Positions 34,842-43,645 are shown, numbered from the stretch's first letter. The stretch: 64,000 bases of DNA from Neotamlana nanhaiensis (GCF_000943555.1 NZ_JTDV01000003.1:1-64000); one strand, 5' to 3'. The notes: generated by a model not told the origin, from the sequence alone. Numbers and translations: made by a program.

Positions 34842-35930
34842 ATGAAACATTTTTTTGCAGTTTTAACCGTGGTATTTCTGTTGATGTCGTGTGAACAGAA
34901 AAACGTTTTTAAACCTAAAAACTTTACTAAAGTTGAAGTTGGAACACTTTTACAAGATTCACTTTTGAATGTTAGGGCGATTGAACTTGTTAAGAATGAA
35001 AAATATAAATTATGGAGTTTGTTTTACTCAGGTAGTGAAAAGCGAACAGGTGAATTTCAATTTAATGATGTATTTCAATATAAAGAGGAAGATAAAGGTT
35101 TTTTTGAATTCGATTTTGAAGAAGATTCCTTAAATGTATATTTCCGTTCAATAGCAAATACTTCGAAGAATACTTTTGTTTTAAGTATTGAATCTCCAGC
35201 AAGATTATATAAAAAAGGAACGTTTAATAGAAATTTTAAATTAGTCTACCAAGAAAACCACCCCAAAGCCTTTTACGATGCGATGGATTTTTGGAATGAT
35301 GAAGAAGGCATTGCCATTGGCGATTCAACAGATGGTTGTTTAAGTGTAATAATAACTAGAGATGGTGGTGAAACTTGGACGAAGTTGACCTGTGATCAAT
35401 TACCAAAAGGTGTTGAGAATGAAGGCGCTTTTGCTGCCAGCGATACCAATATTGCTATTGTTGGCAATAAAACTTGGGTTGCCACAACTGCTGGTCGTGT
35501 TTATTTTTCGGCTGATAAAGGAAAAACTTGGGAGGTTTTTGAAACACCAATTGTAAAGGGAAAAGACACTGAAGGAATTTATTCTATAGATTTTTATGAT
35601 GAATTAAACGGTTTTGCTATTGGTGGCGATTATACCAAACCCGATAATAACGCTGCGAACAAAATTAAAACTACCGATGGTGGTAAAACATGGCAATTGG
35701 TTGCGCAAAACCAAACACCAGGATATCGCAGTTGTGTACAATATATACCAAATAGAAATGGTAAGGAATTAGTAGCTTTAGGTTTTAAAGGTATAGATTT
35801 TAGTAATGATGGTGGCGAAACATGGAAACATTTAAGCGACGAAGGTTTCTACACGTTACGCTTTTTAAACGATAGTATTGCTTATGCTGCTGGAGCAGGA
35901 AGAATAAGTAAATTAACGTTTAGGGAATAA
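34842..35930 (+). CDS. YCF48-like beta-propeller lipoprotein, 362 aa
   Basis: The lipoprotein signal is MKHFFAVLTVVFLLMSCEQ, with the lipobox Cys near residue 17. The body has repeated SxDGGxTW-type blades (RDGGETWTKL, SADKGKTWEVF, TTDGGKTWQLV, SNDGGETWKHL), which are BNR/Asp-box or YCF48-type propeller repeats. They are spaced by turns such as GFAIGG and IAYAAGAG. Databases often call flavobacterial relatives oxidoreductase without evidence. The photosystem-II-stability name comes from a cyanobacterial relative and should not be carried over. It is probably a periplasmic or outer-membrane protein of unknown binding partner. It converges on the Spy-like gene with a long hairpin repeat between. 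Confidence 0.85.
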   Translation: MKHFFAVLTVVFLLMSCEQKNVFKPKNFTKVEVGTLLQDSLLNVRAIELVKNEKYKLWSLFYSGSEKRTGEFQFNDVFQYKEEDKGFFEFDFEEDSLNVYFRSIANTSKNTFVLSIESPARLYKKGTFNRNFKLVYQENHPKAFYDAMDFWNDEEGIAIGDSTDGCLSVIITRDGGETWTKLTCDQLPKGVENEGAFAASDTNIAIVGNKTWVATTAGRVYFSADKGKTWEVFETPIVKGKDTEGIYSIDFYDELNGFAIGGDYTKPDNNAANKIKTTDGGKTWQLVAQNQTPGYRSCVQYIPNRNGKELVALGFKGIDFSNDGGETWKHLSDEGFYTLRFLNDSIAYAAGAGRISKLTFRE

Positions 35931-36068
35931 AAAAGAGGCTGTATAAAAAGTGTGAAACCTGTCATTCTGAATTTATTTCAGAATCTTAAATAATTGATTC
36001 TCAAAACACATTAGAATCTGAAACAAGTTCAGATTGACAACAATGTGACTTTTTTTACAGCCTCTTTT
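35931..36068. repeat. Bidirectional hairpin repeat between convergent genes
   Basis: The outer arms AAAAGAGGCTGTATAAAAAG and CTTTTTTTACAGCCTCTTTT pair almost completely. Inside are GTCATTCTGAATTTATTTCA and GAAACAAGTTCAGATTGACA. The poly-T ends on both strands suit transcription termination from either side. It is related to the element at 59393-59490. Confidence 0.8.
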
Positions 36069-36512
36069 TTATTTGCGTTCACGACGCATTTTTTTCCATT
36101 GATCGAACATTTTTCGTTTAAAATCTTCCTCGGCTACTTTAAGCATTAAAATCTTTTTAGGCGAAATTATTTTTTTCAATTTTGTAATTAATTTGTCTTC
36201 TTCGGCGTGCAATTTGTTTTCGGCTGTAACCAATTGGTTTAAAAGATCGCTAGCTTGATTGCTTGATAGTGTTGCTGTATGTTCTTTAATATCGCGGCGT
36301 ATAGCTCTAAGATCTTCAAACTTTATTTTATTGGTAATATCGTCGTATGCATTATAAACAGGCCAAAATTCTTGGGCTTCTTTTTCTGTGAGTTCTAAAC
36401 GTTCGGTAATGAAGGCTACCTTAAGTGCTTTAATTTTATCTTTTTTATCTTGAGAGATTCCTTGAAAGGCGATAAAAAATAGTAGTACGGGGAGTATTAT
36501 TTTTTTCATCAA
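36069..36512 (-). CDS. Spy/CpxP-like periplasmic protein of an ECF sigma operon, 147 aa
   Basis: The signal peptide is residues 1-20 (MMKKIILPVLLFFIAFQGIS). The mature protein is almost entirely charged alpha helix (ITERLELTEKEAQEFWPVYN and further heptad-like stretches). The L-T-x-x-E/Q-A-x-x-F-W-P-x-Y segment recurs in Spy/CpxP-like and sensor-of-ECF proteins from Bacteroidota. It is likely a periplasmic chaperone or sensor. Third gene of the sigma/anti-sigma-like/Spy-like trio, 70 nt after the membrane protein gene, so its product may feed the signal of the operon. The function is inferred from context. Confidence 0.75.
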   Translation of the reverse strand: MMKKIILPVLLFFIAFQGISQDKKDKIKALKVAFITERLELTEKEAQEFWPVYNAYDDITNKIKFEDLRAIRRDIKEHTATLSSNQASDLLNQLVTAENKLHAEEDKLITKLKKIISPKKILMLKVAEEDFKRKMFDQWKKMRRERK

Positions 36513-36582
36513 AATTATAATTTATTGTGAGTTTGTAGTTATATTTTTCACCAATTAAGGTTTGGTAAACCATGATGTTGTG

Positions 36583-37083
36583 TTACTCAACAAAATCTTC
36601 AATATCGAAATTGTTAAGTAAATACGTTTCCATATTTTCTTCGTTAAACGTTGAGGAAATAAAGTTTTCTTCGGTTAAATCGTCTTCTGTAAGTAATGAG
36701 GCTATTTCGTAAGTTGAAATGTCATCATTTAAAACATAATTTTCAACGGTGTCAATATCCAATGTGTTCCAGTTATTGCTCGTATTTTTAAAAAGTGTTA
36801 AGCTGAAAAGTAACACCACTGCCGCAGCAATACTTGTGGCATAAAGCAGATTTTTTTTGTTGAAAATTGAAATTACCTTTACAGGTTCTTTTTGTTTTAA
36901 TACATTTTGTAATACCGCTGTTTCTAAATTTTCAAAATATTTGTCTGGTACCTTAAAGCCAGAGTTTTCAACATTGTTTTTTAGTTTAGAAACAGTAAAA
37001 AAAGTATCGTCAAGATTATTGAAGTAATCTTGAGGTGTTTTAAAACCTGAATTTTTAATGTTATGTAAACTGTTATTTTTCAT
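36583..37083 (-). CDS. Putative anti-sigma factor with one transmembrane helix, 166 aa
   Basis: No strong family match comes to mind, but position and topology fit an anti-sigma factor. The cytoplasmic N-terminal part has a duplicated motif (NSGFKTPQDYFNNLDD near residues 11-26 and NSGFKVPDKYFENLET near 41-56). The transmembrane helix LLYATSIAAAVVLLFSLTLF lies near 89-108, and an acidic extracytoplasmic tail follows (EDDLTEENF, NFDIEDFVE). The gene starts 33 nt after the ECF sigma gene. No zinc-binding HxxxCxxC motif is seen, so it is not a ZAS-type anti-sigma factor. Membrane sequestration of the sigma factor is the most likely role. Confidence 0.65.
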   Translation of the reverse strand: MKNNSLHNIKNSGFKTPQDYFNNLDDTFFTVSKLKNNVENSGFKVPDKYFENLETAVLQNVLKQKEPVKVISIFNKKNLLYATSIAAAVVLLFSLTLFKNTSNNWNTLDIDTVENYVLNDDISTYEIASLLTEDDLTEENFISSTFNEENMETYLLNNFDIEDFVE

Positions 37084-37116
37084 CTTATTTATAAGACTGT
37101 TTTTTTTGCTAAAGGT

Positions 37117-37659
37117 TTAATTGTTGGATAAATGGGCTTCAATTTTTTTTACAGCTAAATGATATGACGCTTTAAGTGCGCCTTCGCTGGTTTCTAAAAT
37201 ATCGGACATTTCGCTGTATTTTAAATCTTGAAAATACTTCATGTTAAAAACTAATTGTTGTTTTTGCGGCAATGTAGCAATAGCCTTTTGTAATTTTAAT
37301 TGTATAACATCGCCTTCAAAATAAACATCCGATGTTAAGTTGTTTATTGCCAGTTCTTGTACTTCGTCGTTGCTAATTTGAAGTCGTTTTGCTTTTTGAT
37401 TTAAAAAGGTAATCGCTTCGTTAGTTGCAATACGGTACATCCATGAGAATATTTTGCTATCACCTTTAAATTTATCAATGTTTTTGTAAACTTTTATAAA
37501 CGTGTTTTGAAGCACGTCATCTGCATCGTCATGCGACTTCACAATATTTCTAACGTGCCAATACAGACGCTCTTTGTAAAGATTTAGCAAATCTTTAAAA
37601 GCTTGCTCTTTATGGTTTGTAGATTTTAATTGTTGAAGTAATTGGGCTTCTTCTATCAC
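37117..37659 (-). CDS. ECF-type RNA polymerase sigma factor, 180 aa
   Basis: Region 2 (about residues 22-90) holds DDADDVLQNTFIKVYKNIDKF and FSWMYRIATNEAITFLNQ. Region 4 (about 120-175) holds LPQKQQLVFNMKYFQDLKY and ILETSEGALKASYHLAVKKI. Regions 1.1 and 3 are absent, as in extracytoplasmic-function sigma factors. It directs RNA polymerase to a stress or envelope regulon that is not identifiable here. First gene of a three-gene minus-strand unit with an anti-sigma-like membrane protein and a Spy-like periplasmic protein, a common Bacteroidota envelope-stress arrangement. Confidence 0.92.
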   Translation of the reverse strand: MIEEAQLLQQLKSTNHKEQAFKDLLNLYKERLYWHVRNIVKSHDDADDVLQNTFIKVYKNIDKFKGDSKIFSWMYRIATNEAITFLNQKAKRLQISNDEVQELAINNLTSDVYFEGDVIQLKLQKAIATLPQKQQLVFNMKYFQDLKYSEMSDILETSEGALKASYHLAVKKIEAHLSNN

Positions 37660-37814
37660 GAATAATGTTTGATGTTTAGACTAATAAATTTACTAAAAGT
37701 TTAATTGTTTTAAGGATGATAATTAATTGATAATGCTAAGTGGTTTATTATCAGAATTTTAATTTTTAAATCATCGACAAAACGCAATAAATTACGATAA
37801 AATACATTTTTTTC

Positions 37815-37845
37815 TTGTGAAGTAAGTATTTATGTATTATGTTTG
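37815..37845 (+). promoter_or_regulatory. Candidate plus-strand promoter with no downstream gene
   Basis: TTG at 37815-37817 and TATGTTTG at 37838-37845 match the Bacteroidota -33/-7 elements with a 20-nt spacer. The only thing transcribed would be the 90-nt stretch up to the terminator. Confidence 0.5.
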
Positions 37846-37851
37846 TATCAG

Positions 37852-37940
37852 AAACCTACTTATGATTGTTAGTCGTCCCCAAGTCTAGCATAAACTTAAA
37901 AAAAAGGATAGTTGCCCAAATCACTATCCTTTTTCTTTTT
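37852..37940 (+). ncRNA. Candidate small RNA, about 90 nt
   Basis: A consensus promoter (37815-37845) is followed after about 90 nt by a strong hairpin and poly-T on the plus strand. The stretch has no open frame of useful length. The boundaries come only from promoter and terminator positions. I do not recognise the RNA. Confidence 0.35.
37901..37935. terminator. Bidirectional terminator after the ABC exporter
   Basis: The stem AAAAAGGATAGT / ACTATCCTTTTT has a roughly 10-nt loop. The plus-strand side continues into TCTTTTTT. It lies on the upstream side of the ABC exporter gene's 3' end, and A/T runs flank both arms. Confidence 0.75.
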
Positions 37941-37958
37941 TATCCTTTTTTTAAAACT

Positions 37959-39818
37959 TTATTCGAAGCTTTGCATATCAACCAACTTCTTGTAAGTGCC
38001 ATTTAAGGCGATAAGTTCGTTGTGTTTGCCTTGTTCTACTATTTCGCCTTTGTTGAGCACAACAATTTCATCGGCATTTTGAATGGTAGAAAGCCTGTGT
38101 GCAATAACAATAGATGTTCTGTTTTTCATCATGTTTTCAAGTGCGACTTGTACCAAACGTTCGCTTTCGGTATCTAGTGCCGAAGTGGCCTCGTCTAATA
38201 CCATTATTGGAGGGCTTTTTAATACCGCTCTAGCAATACTTAAGCGTTGTTTTTGTCCGCCAGAAAGTTTGTTACCAGAATCTCCAATATTTGTTTCAAT
38301 GTCTTCTGGTAGTTCTTTAACAAATTCCCAGGCGTTAGCTATTTTTAAGGCCTCAATAATTTGCTCGTCAGTAGCGGTTTCGTTACCTAATTTTAGGTTG
38401 TTTTTTATACTATCGTTAAATAAAATAGCATCTTGAGTAACAATACCTAATTGTGCTCGTAACGAAGCCATACTTAAATCGCGAATATCTGTACCATCAA
38501 TAGCAATGCTACCTTTATTTACATCGTAAAAACGTGTAATAAGGTTGGCAATTGTAGATTTTCCGCTACCTGATTGCCCAACTAAAGCTACTGTTTTGCC
38601 TTTAGGAATCATTAAGTTGAAATCTTTTAAAACATAATCTTTATCATATTTAAATGATAGATTTTTAAATTCAATTTGAGAATCGAAACTTGTTTTATCA
38701 ATGGCGTTGGGTTTGTCTTGCAACGGATTTTCTGCCATCAAAATTTCTTGAATACGTTGTGCAGCAGAACCTCCTTTTTTTACGTTAACTAAACCTCTGG
38801 AAAAAGCCTTGGCTGGCGTAAGTATATTGTATGCTAAACCAATGTAAACTAAAAATTTACTGCCTGTTAAGAATGAGCCAGAATCATCGTTTAAAATTAA
38901 ATTTCCACCAAACCATAAAATCACAGCAATCATGCAAATACCTAAAAATTCGCTTGCAGGTGATGCTAAACTTTGTCTGATTAATAGTTTGTTAGAAAAG
39001 TTATAGAAACGTTGGGTTGAATCTTTAAACTTGTTATTGAAAATATGCTCAACATTGAAACCTTTTATGATGCGTAATCCGCCTAAAGTTTCTTCTAAAG
39101 TCGATAAAAATAAGCCTTGTTCGCGTTGTACACGATCGGATTTGCGTTTTAAACTTTTCCCAATTTTAGAGATAACAAAACCAACAATTGGGATAAAAAT
39201 AAATACAAAAATGGTAAGTTTTGTACTTATGATTATCATGGCAATTAATGAAAACAATATGGTAAGTGGTTCTCTTACAATTAATTCTAAAACGGGCAGC
39301 ATAGAATATTGCAAATCGTTAACGTCGCCTGTAACACGTGCCATAATATCGCCTTTTCGTTTCTCTGAAAAATAAGATAGCGGCAAGTCTAAAATCTTTT
39401 TATAGACTGTGTTTCTAATATCGCGAATAACGCCATTACGCAAAAACACCATAAAATAGTTGGCTAAGTAACCCGAAATGTTTTTTAGTAAAAACGCCAC
39501 TACAATAAGCAGTATAACGAAAATTAAAGCTTTCGATTTGTCGCCATCGGTAAATAAGTGCATGCGGTAGGCTAAAAGATCGCCAAAATAATCGCCCATG
39601 TCCCAAATACCAGTGTAAATAGGTTCGGTTGGGTTACTAACAATAATTTTACCTGTACACGGATCGACATTTTTTTCGAAAATAACATCAAGCATGGGCT
39701 TTAATGCTACGAAAGAAAGTGTCCCAAATAACGCAAAAAACACATTAGAAATAATGTGTCCTATTGCATATTTTTTATAAGGCTTTGCGTACCTTAATAT
39801 TTTAAAAAATTCGTTCAT
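37959..39818 (-). CDS. ABC transporter, fused permease and ATPase (MsbA-like), 619 aa
   Basis: This is a type IV ABC exporter half-transporter. The N-terminal transmembrane domain (about residues 1-345, six helices) includes LSYFSEKRKGDIMARVTGDV, the typical coupling-helix-adjacent motif. The nucleotide-binding domain has Walker A GQSGSGKST (about 411-419), Q-loop VTQDAILF, signature LSGGQKQRLSIARA, Walker B IMVLDEATSALD and the H-loop VIAHRLST. All catalytic residues are intact. Lipid A or another hydrophobic substrate is likely but not provable. It lies 4 nt downstream of the phosphohexomutase gene, so the two are cotranscribed. Confidence 0.92.
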   Translation of the reverse strand: MNEFFKILRYAKPYKKYAIGHIISNVFFALFGTLSFVALKPMLDVIFEKNVDPCTGKIIVSNPTEPIYTGIWDMGDYFGDLLAYRMHLFTDGDKSKALIFVILLIVVAFLLKNISGYLANYFMVFLRNGVIRDIRNTVYKKILDLPLSYFSEKRKGDIMARVTGDVNDLQYSMLPVLELIVREPLTILFSLIAMIIISTKLTIFVFIFIPIVGFVISKIGKSLKRKSDRVQREQGLFLSTLEETLGGLRIIKGFNVEHIFNNKFKDSTQRFYNFSNKLLIRQSLASPASEFLGICMIAVILWFGGNLILNDDSGSFLTGSKFLVYIGLAYNILTPAKAFSRGLVNVKKGGSAAQRIQEILMAENPLQDKPNAIDKTSFDSQIEFKNLSFKYDKDYVLKDFNLMIPKGKTVALVGQSGSGKSTIANLITRFYDVNKGSIAIDGTDIRDLSMASLRAQLGIVTQDAILFNDSIKNNLKLGNETATDEQIIEALKIANAWEFVKELPEDIETNIGDSGNKLSGGQKQRLSIARAVLKSPPIMVLDEATSALDTESERLVQVALENMMKNRTSIVIAHRLSTIQNADEIVVLNKGEIVEQGKHNELIALNGTYKKLVDMQSFE

Positions 39819-39822
39819 TAAA

Positions 39823-41559
39823 TTATATAAGCTTCATATCTTTTAAGATGTCTTCAGCTTTTTTATCAAGTTCTGTTTCAGTGTTTTTAAAATTAGCTAC
39901 GCTATCTAAACCAGTGTTTACACTTACGTAGAATTTAATTTTTGGTTCGGTACCACTTGGGCGTAATGCCACTTGGCTACCATCTTCGGTGTAATAAATT
40001 AACACGTTAGATTTTGGTACATCAATTGTCTTTTCCTCACCGGTTGCTAAATATTTAGCAGTTGATGATTGGTAATCTTCAATTTTTACCACTTTAGAGC
40101 CGTTAATTTCTGTAAATGGGTTTTCGCGAGCGTCAACCATCATTTGTTTAATTTCTTCGGCACCTTCAATACCTTTTTTAGTAAGCGAAACTAATTTTTC
40201 TTTGTAGCAACCAAATTGTGTGTAAAGTTTTAGTAATTCTTCATAGAAAGAGCTTCCTTGAGATTTTGCAATAGCAGCAATTTCGCAAGCTAAAAGGGTA
40301 GAGGTAACCGCATCTTTATCGCGCACAAAATCGCCAACCATAAAGCCAAAACTTTCTTCGCCTCCACCAATAAAATCTAATTCTGGGTAGTCGTAAATAA
40401 GTTTAGCAATCCATTTAAATCCTGTTAAAACAATTTTTATGTCCACATTGTAAGCTTCTGCAAGTTTTACAAGCATTGGCGTAGATACAATCGTTGTTGC
40501 AATAAACTCTTTGCCTTTTATTTTTCCTTCCGCTTTCCATTGTTTTAAAAGGAAATCGGTCATCATAATCATGGTTTGATTTCCGTTTAAAAGCTGTAAT
40601 TCGCCTTCAGTATTTCTAACAGCGACACCTAAACGGTCGCAATCAGGATCGGTACCAATAACAATATCCGCATCAATATCGTTAGCTAATTCTAAAGCCA
40701 TTTTTAAAGCTGCAGGTTCTTCTGGGTTTGGAGATTTTACCGTCGGAAAGTCACCATTTGGTACTTCTTGTTCTTTTACAATATGTACGTTTTTAAAACC
40801 AGCACGTTTTAAGGTTTCTGGAACTGCGGTGATTGATGTGCCGTGAAGCGACGTGAATACTATTTTTAGGTTGTCTTTAGCATCTTGAGTGGCTCCAACA
40901 CAGCCGTTTTCAACAGAGGCGTCAACAAAAACATCATCTACATCTTTACCAATGAAGTTGATTAAGCTGTCGTTAGCTTCAAATTTAATATCTGCATAAT
41001 CTAATTCATTTATTACTTTAATTAAAGCAGAATCGTGCGGCGGTACTAATTGTCCGCCATCTTGCCAATAAACTTTATAGCCGTTGTATTCTGGTGGATT
41101 GTGTGATGCAGTTAAAACAATACCACAGTGACAATTTAAATGACGAACTGCGAATGATAATTCTGGAGTTGGGCGTAAATCTTCAAATAAAAATACCTCA
41201 ATACCGTTTGCTGAAAATACATCGGCAACTACCTTTGCAAGCGATTTACTATTGTTTCTACAATCGTAAGCAATTACTGTTTTTAATTGTTCTCCTGGGA
41301 ATGATGTTTTTAAGTAATCACTTAAACCTTGTGTGCTTTTTCCTAGTGTATATTTATTAATTCGGTTGGTACCCACGCCCATAACACCGCGCATACCGCC
41401 TGTGCCAAATTCTAAATCTTTATAAAAACTTTCTTGAATGTCTTTTGGGTTGTTTGCAATACTGTCTTTGATTTTTTCTTGAGTATCGGCATCAAAAGTT
41501 GGTGTTAACCATGAATTTATTCTTTCTAAAATTTTTGGTTCTATGTGTATCATAATCAA
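39823..41559 (-). CDS. Phospho-sugar mutase (phosphoglucomutase/phosphomannomutase), 578 aa
   Basis: This alpha-D-phosphohexomutase interconverts hexose 1- and 6-phosphates. The active-site serine loop is [16 protein letters not shown] (about residues 140-155), the metal-binding loop is [12 protein letters not shown] (about 300-311), the sugar-binding loop GGGEESFGF (about 394-402), and the C-terminal phosphate-binding loop [12 protein letters not shown] (about 536-547). Its length fits the PgcA-like group with broad substrate range. It has a predicted promoter at 41576-41583 and leads an operon with the ABC exporter. The pairing suggests supply of sugar phosphates for envelope glycans. Confidence 0.93.
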   Translation of the reverse strand: MIMIHIEPKILERINSWLTPTFDADTQEKIKDSIANNPKDIQESFYKDLEFGTGGMRGVMGVGTNRINKYTLGKSTQGLSDYLKTSFPGEQLKTVIAYDCRNNSKSLAKVVADVFSANGIEVFLFEDLRPTPELSFAVRHLNCHCGIVLTASHNPPEYNGYKVYWQDGGQLVPPHDSALIKVINELDYADIKFEANDSLINFIGKDVDDVFVDASVENGCVGATQDAKDNLKIVFTSLHGTSITAVPETLKRAGFKNVHIVKEQEVPNGDFPTVKSPNPEEPAALKMALELANDIDADIVIGTDPDCDRLGVAVRNTEGELQLLNGNQTMIMMTDFLLKQWKAEGKIKGKEFIATTIVSTPMLVKLAEAYNVDIKIVLTGFKWIAKLIYDYPELDFIGGGEESFGFMVGDFVRDKDAVTSTLLACEIAAIAKSQGSSFYEELLKLYTQFGCYKEKLVSLTKKGIEGAEEIKQMMVDARENPFTEINGSKVVKIEDYQSSTAKYLATGEEKTIDVPKSNVLIYYTEDGSQVALRPSGTEPKIKFYVSVNTGLDSVANFKNTETELDKKAEDILKDMKLI

Positions 41560-41575
41560 TTAATAAATATTGTTC

Positions 41576-41583
41576 CAAAAATA
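41576..41583 (-). promoter_or_regulatory. Predicted -7 box of the phospho-sugar mutase operon
   Basis: The minus-strand TATTTTTG is an exact match 17 nt upstream of the ATG. Confidence 0.6.
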
Positions 41584-41643
41584 AACAATTTGTAAAGGAA
41601 TACCTTTTAAAAAGCTGTCGTTTTAACGATTAAATAGGCTTAT

Positions 41644-42594
41644 TTAACCTAAATTTAATTCCTCTTTAACTAAATAGCGCTTTTTGTCTTGTTTGTTTCT
41701 TAAAATAAGTTCGCCTAAAAATCCGGCTACAAAAAATTGCGAGCCTATAACCATTGTAGATAGCGCGAGGTAAAATTGCGGACGTTGCGTAATTAAGCGT
41801 CCTGTTGGGTTTAAAAATAATTTATCGATGCCCAAATAGAAGGCAAAGCCAAAACCAATGGCAAACATAATAACGCCTAAAGCGCCAAATAAATGCATGG
41901 GGCGCTTACCAAATCGCGATAAAAACCAAATAGTAATAAGGTCTAGAAAGCCATGAATAAAACGATTCATGCCGAATTTAGTCTCACCATATTTTCTAGC
42001 CTGGTGTTGCACCACCTTTTCGCCAATTTTTGTGAAACCAGCGTTTTTAGATAATACCGGAATGTAACGATGCATTTCGCCGTTAACATCAATGTTTTTA
42101 ACTACGTTAATATGGTAGGCTTTTAAGCCACAATTAAAGTCGTGTAGTTTTACGCCCGATGTTTTTCGAGCTGCCCAATTAAACAATTTTGAAGGTAAAT
42201 TTTTTGCAATAACCGAGTCGTAACGCACTTTTTTCCAGCCCGAAACCAAATCGAAGCCATCGTTTACGATCATTTTGTAAAGTTCGGGGATTTCGTTGGG
42301 GTTATCTTGTAAATCGGCATCCATGGTGATAATTACGTTACCTTGTGCTGCATCGAAACCCGCATGTAAGGCTTGCGATTTTCCAAAGTTTTTTAAAAAC
42401 CGAATACCTTTTACGTTTCTATCTTTTTTAGAAAGTTGTGTTATAATCTGCCAAGAATCGTCTGTGCTACCATCATCTATAAAAATGATTTCATAAGAAA
42501 AATGATTGGACTGCATAACGTTTGCAATCCAATCATGTAATTCTGTTAAAGATTCTTCTTCGTTAAGTAGTGGTATGACTACTGATATGTTCAT
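41644..42594 (-). CDS. Family 2 glycosyltransferase, polyprenyl-phosphate hexose type, 316 aa
   Basis: This is a GT-A fold transferase of the DPM/DPG-synthase type. Motifs are VVIPLLNEEESLTELHDWI at the N-terminus, EIIFIDDGSTDDSW (nucleotide-binding Asp), ITMDADLQDNPNEIPEL (DxD-like DADLQD), and HDFNCGLKAYH. Two C-terminal transmembrane helices (about residues 228-254 and 273-300) anchor it. Such enzymes usually load a sugar onto undecaprenyl phosphate for glycan or lipid modification. The donor sugar is not predictable. It is monocistronic with a predicted -7 box at 42625-42632, and is followed by the mutase operon in the same orientation. Confidence 0.9.
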   Translation of the reverse strand: MNISVVIPLLNEEESLTELHDWIANVMQSNHFSYEIIFIDDGSTDDSWQIITQLSKKDRNVKGIRFLKNFGKSQALHAGFDAAQGNVIITMDADLQDNPNEIPELYKMIVNDGFDLVSGWKKVRYDSVIAKNLPSKLFNWAARKTSGVKLHDFNCGLKAYHINVVKNIDVNGEMHRYIPVLSKNAGFTKIGEKVVQHQARKYGETKFGMNRFIHGFLDLITIWFLSRFGKRPMHLFGALGVIMFAIGFGFAFYLGIDKLFLNPTGRLITQRPQFYLALSTMVIGSQFFVAGFLGELILRNKQDKKRYLVKEELNLG

Positions 42595-42624
42595 TTATAT
42601 GTTTTCTGAAAATAAATTAGTTTT

Positions 42625-42632
42625 CAAAAATA
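42625..42632 (-). promoter_or_regulatory. Predicted -7 box of the glycosyltransferase gene
   Basis: The minus-strand TATTTTTG is an exact match 31 nt upstream of the ATG. Confidence 0.55.
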
Positions 42633-42652
42633 CAGATTTTATTTTTAGAAAA

Positions 42653-43168
42653 TTACTCCTGCTTTTTCATTATTAATCCAGAAATTAATGAATAGAATAG
42701 GCCAAAGAATAGGCTTAGGGCAATCCAAAAAGCGCTTCCAAGTAACGGATTTGACAATTTTTTTACCCAGGCTAACTGCTGTTCAGCTACTTCTGGTGGT
42801 ATGTTTGGGGTTCCCATTAGTTTTTCTTCGGTAACTGCTATTATTTTGTTTACAAATTCTGGGTCTATAACATAATGAAATAGTATATTGTATAAACCGT
42901 AAACAATGGCGCTTATCAATGCTGTTGTAATACCAGCTTTTAGTGCTTCTGATAAACTTAAAAGATTACCGTTATTCTTTTTGTATTGCATTATACAATA
43001 TATTATTATTACAGGGAAAAGGATGTAATAAATAATCATTGGCCATTGTTTACCCTCTAGCATCATGCCGCTAAAATACATTAGCACAGCAATCAATATC
43101 ATAATGACACCTAGAACTAAGCCATAATTAGTTGCAAACTTAGAGGGGGAATGCGTGTTGTGTTCCAT
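42653..43168 (-). CDS. DUF4199 membrane protein, 171 aa
   Basis: Four transmembrane helices lie at about residues 14-34, 42-60, 78-100 and 142-165. The loop GNLLSLSEALKAGITTALIS precedes the third, and a charged extramembrane segment (NKIIAVTEEKLM, PPEVAEQQ) lies between the third and fourth. This pattern is that of DUF4199, a family restricted mainly to Bacteroidota and usually encoded beside the polyprenyl-phosphate glycosyltransferase seen here. Its function is unknown. A role with that enzyme is suggested only by gene order. Predicted -7 box at 43208-43215. Confidence 0.82.
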   Translation of the reverse strand: MEHNTHSPSKFATNYGLVLGVIMILIAVLMYFSGMMLEGKQWPMIIYYILFPVIIIYCIMQYKKNNGNLLSLSEALKAGITTALISAIVYGLYNILFHYVIDPEFVNKIIAVTEEKLMGTPNIPPEVAEQQLAWVKKLSNPLLGSAFWIALSLFFGLFYSLISGLIMKKQE

Positions 43169-43207
43169 AATATTTTGGTTTTAATAATTAGTTATTAAGT
43201 TTGTAGT

Positions 43208-43215
43208 CAAATGTA
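43208..43215 (-). promoter_or_regulatory. Predicted -7 box of the DUF4199 gene
   Basis: The minus-strand TACATTTG is an exact match 40 nt upstream of the ATG. Confidence 0.55.
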
Positions 43216-43260
43216 GAAAAACGTTACACATAATTTTTAAATATTTTTTTAAATAAATTG

Positions 43261-43290
43261 TTGTACGTTAGATAAAAAAGTGTACATTTG
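43261..43290 (+). promoter_or_regulatory. Promoter of rpmE2
   Basis: TTG at 43261-43263 and TACATTTG at 43283-43290 give a 19-nt spacer. This is a textbook Bacteroidota promoter ahead of a ribosomal protein gene. Confidence 0.8.
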
Positions 43291-43324
43291 CACTCCAAAA
43301 TTGATTAGATAAAAGTATTTAGCG

Positions 43325-43576
43325 ATGAGAAAAGGTATACACCCAGAAAATTATAGAGTAGTAGCATTTAAAGATATGTCTAACGACGATGTTTTTTTAA
43401 CAAAGTCTACTGCAGTAACTAATGAAACTATTGAGGTTGATGGTGTGGAGTATCCGTTAGTAAAAATGGAAATTTCTAGAACATCTCATCCTTACTACAC
43501 TGGTAAATCTAAATTAGTAGATACTGCTGGTCGTATTGATAAATTCAAAAACAAATACGCGAAATTCAAAAAATAA
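43325..43576 (+). CDS. rpmE2: Type B 50S ribosomal protein L31, 83 aa
   Basis: This is a large-subunit ribosomal protein. It begins [19 protein letters not shown] and contains [15 protein letters not shown] and [16 protein letters not shown], all characteristic of L31. It has no cysteine, so it is the zinc-independent type B form. It has its own strong promoter and a terminator at 43601-43628. The length is normal for type B. Confidence 0.97.
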   Translation: MRKGIHPENYRVVAFKDMSNDDVFLTKSTAVTNETIEVDGVEYPLVKMEISRTSHPYYTGKSKLVDTAGRIDKFKNKYAKFKK

Positions 43577-43600
43577 TTTTCGAGTTTTAAAACTTTTATA

Positions 43601-43628
43601 AAGCCTTTCAGAAATGAAAGGCTTTTTT
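43601..43628 (+). terminator. rpmE2 terminator
   Basis: The stem AAGCCTTTCA / TGAAAGGCTT has a short loop and is followed by TTTTT, 25 nt after the rpmE2 stop codon. Confidence 0.85.
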
Positions 43629-43645
43629 ATTTTATGCAATTCGCA

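Larger units (their letters stand above)
37660..37958. other. Intergenic region with a candidate sRNA
   Basis: This 299-base region between the ABC exporter and the sigma factor gene has no protein gene. It carries the plus-strand promoter-terminator pair annotated as a candidate sRNA (37852-37940). The part nearer the sigma gene is AT-rich, with no exact -7 box found on the minus strand. Confidence 0.6.

Noticed and set aside
34842-35930. Annotation as oxidoreductase or photosystem II assembly factor
   Set aside because: Only the repeat-propeller type is visible. No redox motif or photosynthetic context exists in this organism.
43261-43290. tRNA or rRNA genes in the intergenic gaps
   Set aside because: No cloverleaf-type sequence with the GTTCRA arm or rRNA-like stretch was seen in any gap, including this one and those at 24189-24484, 37660-37958 and 52728-53025.
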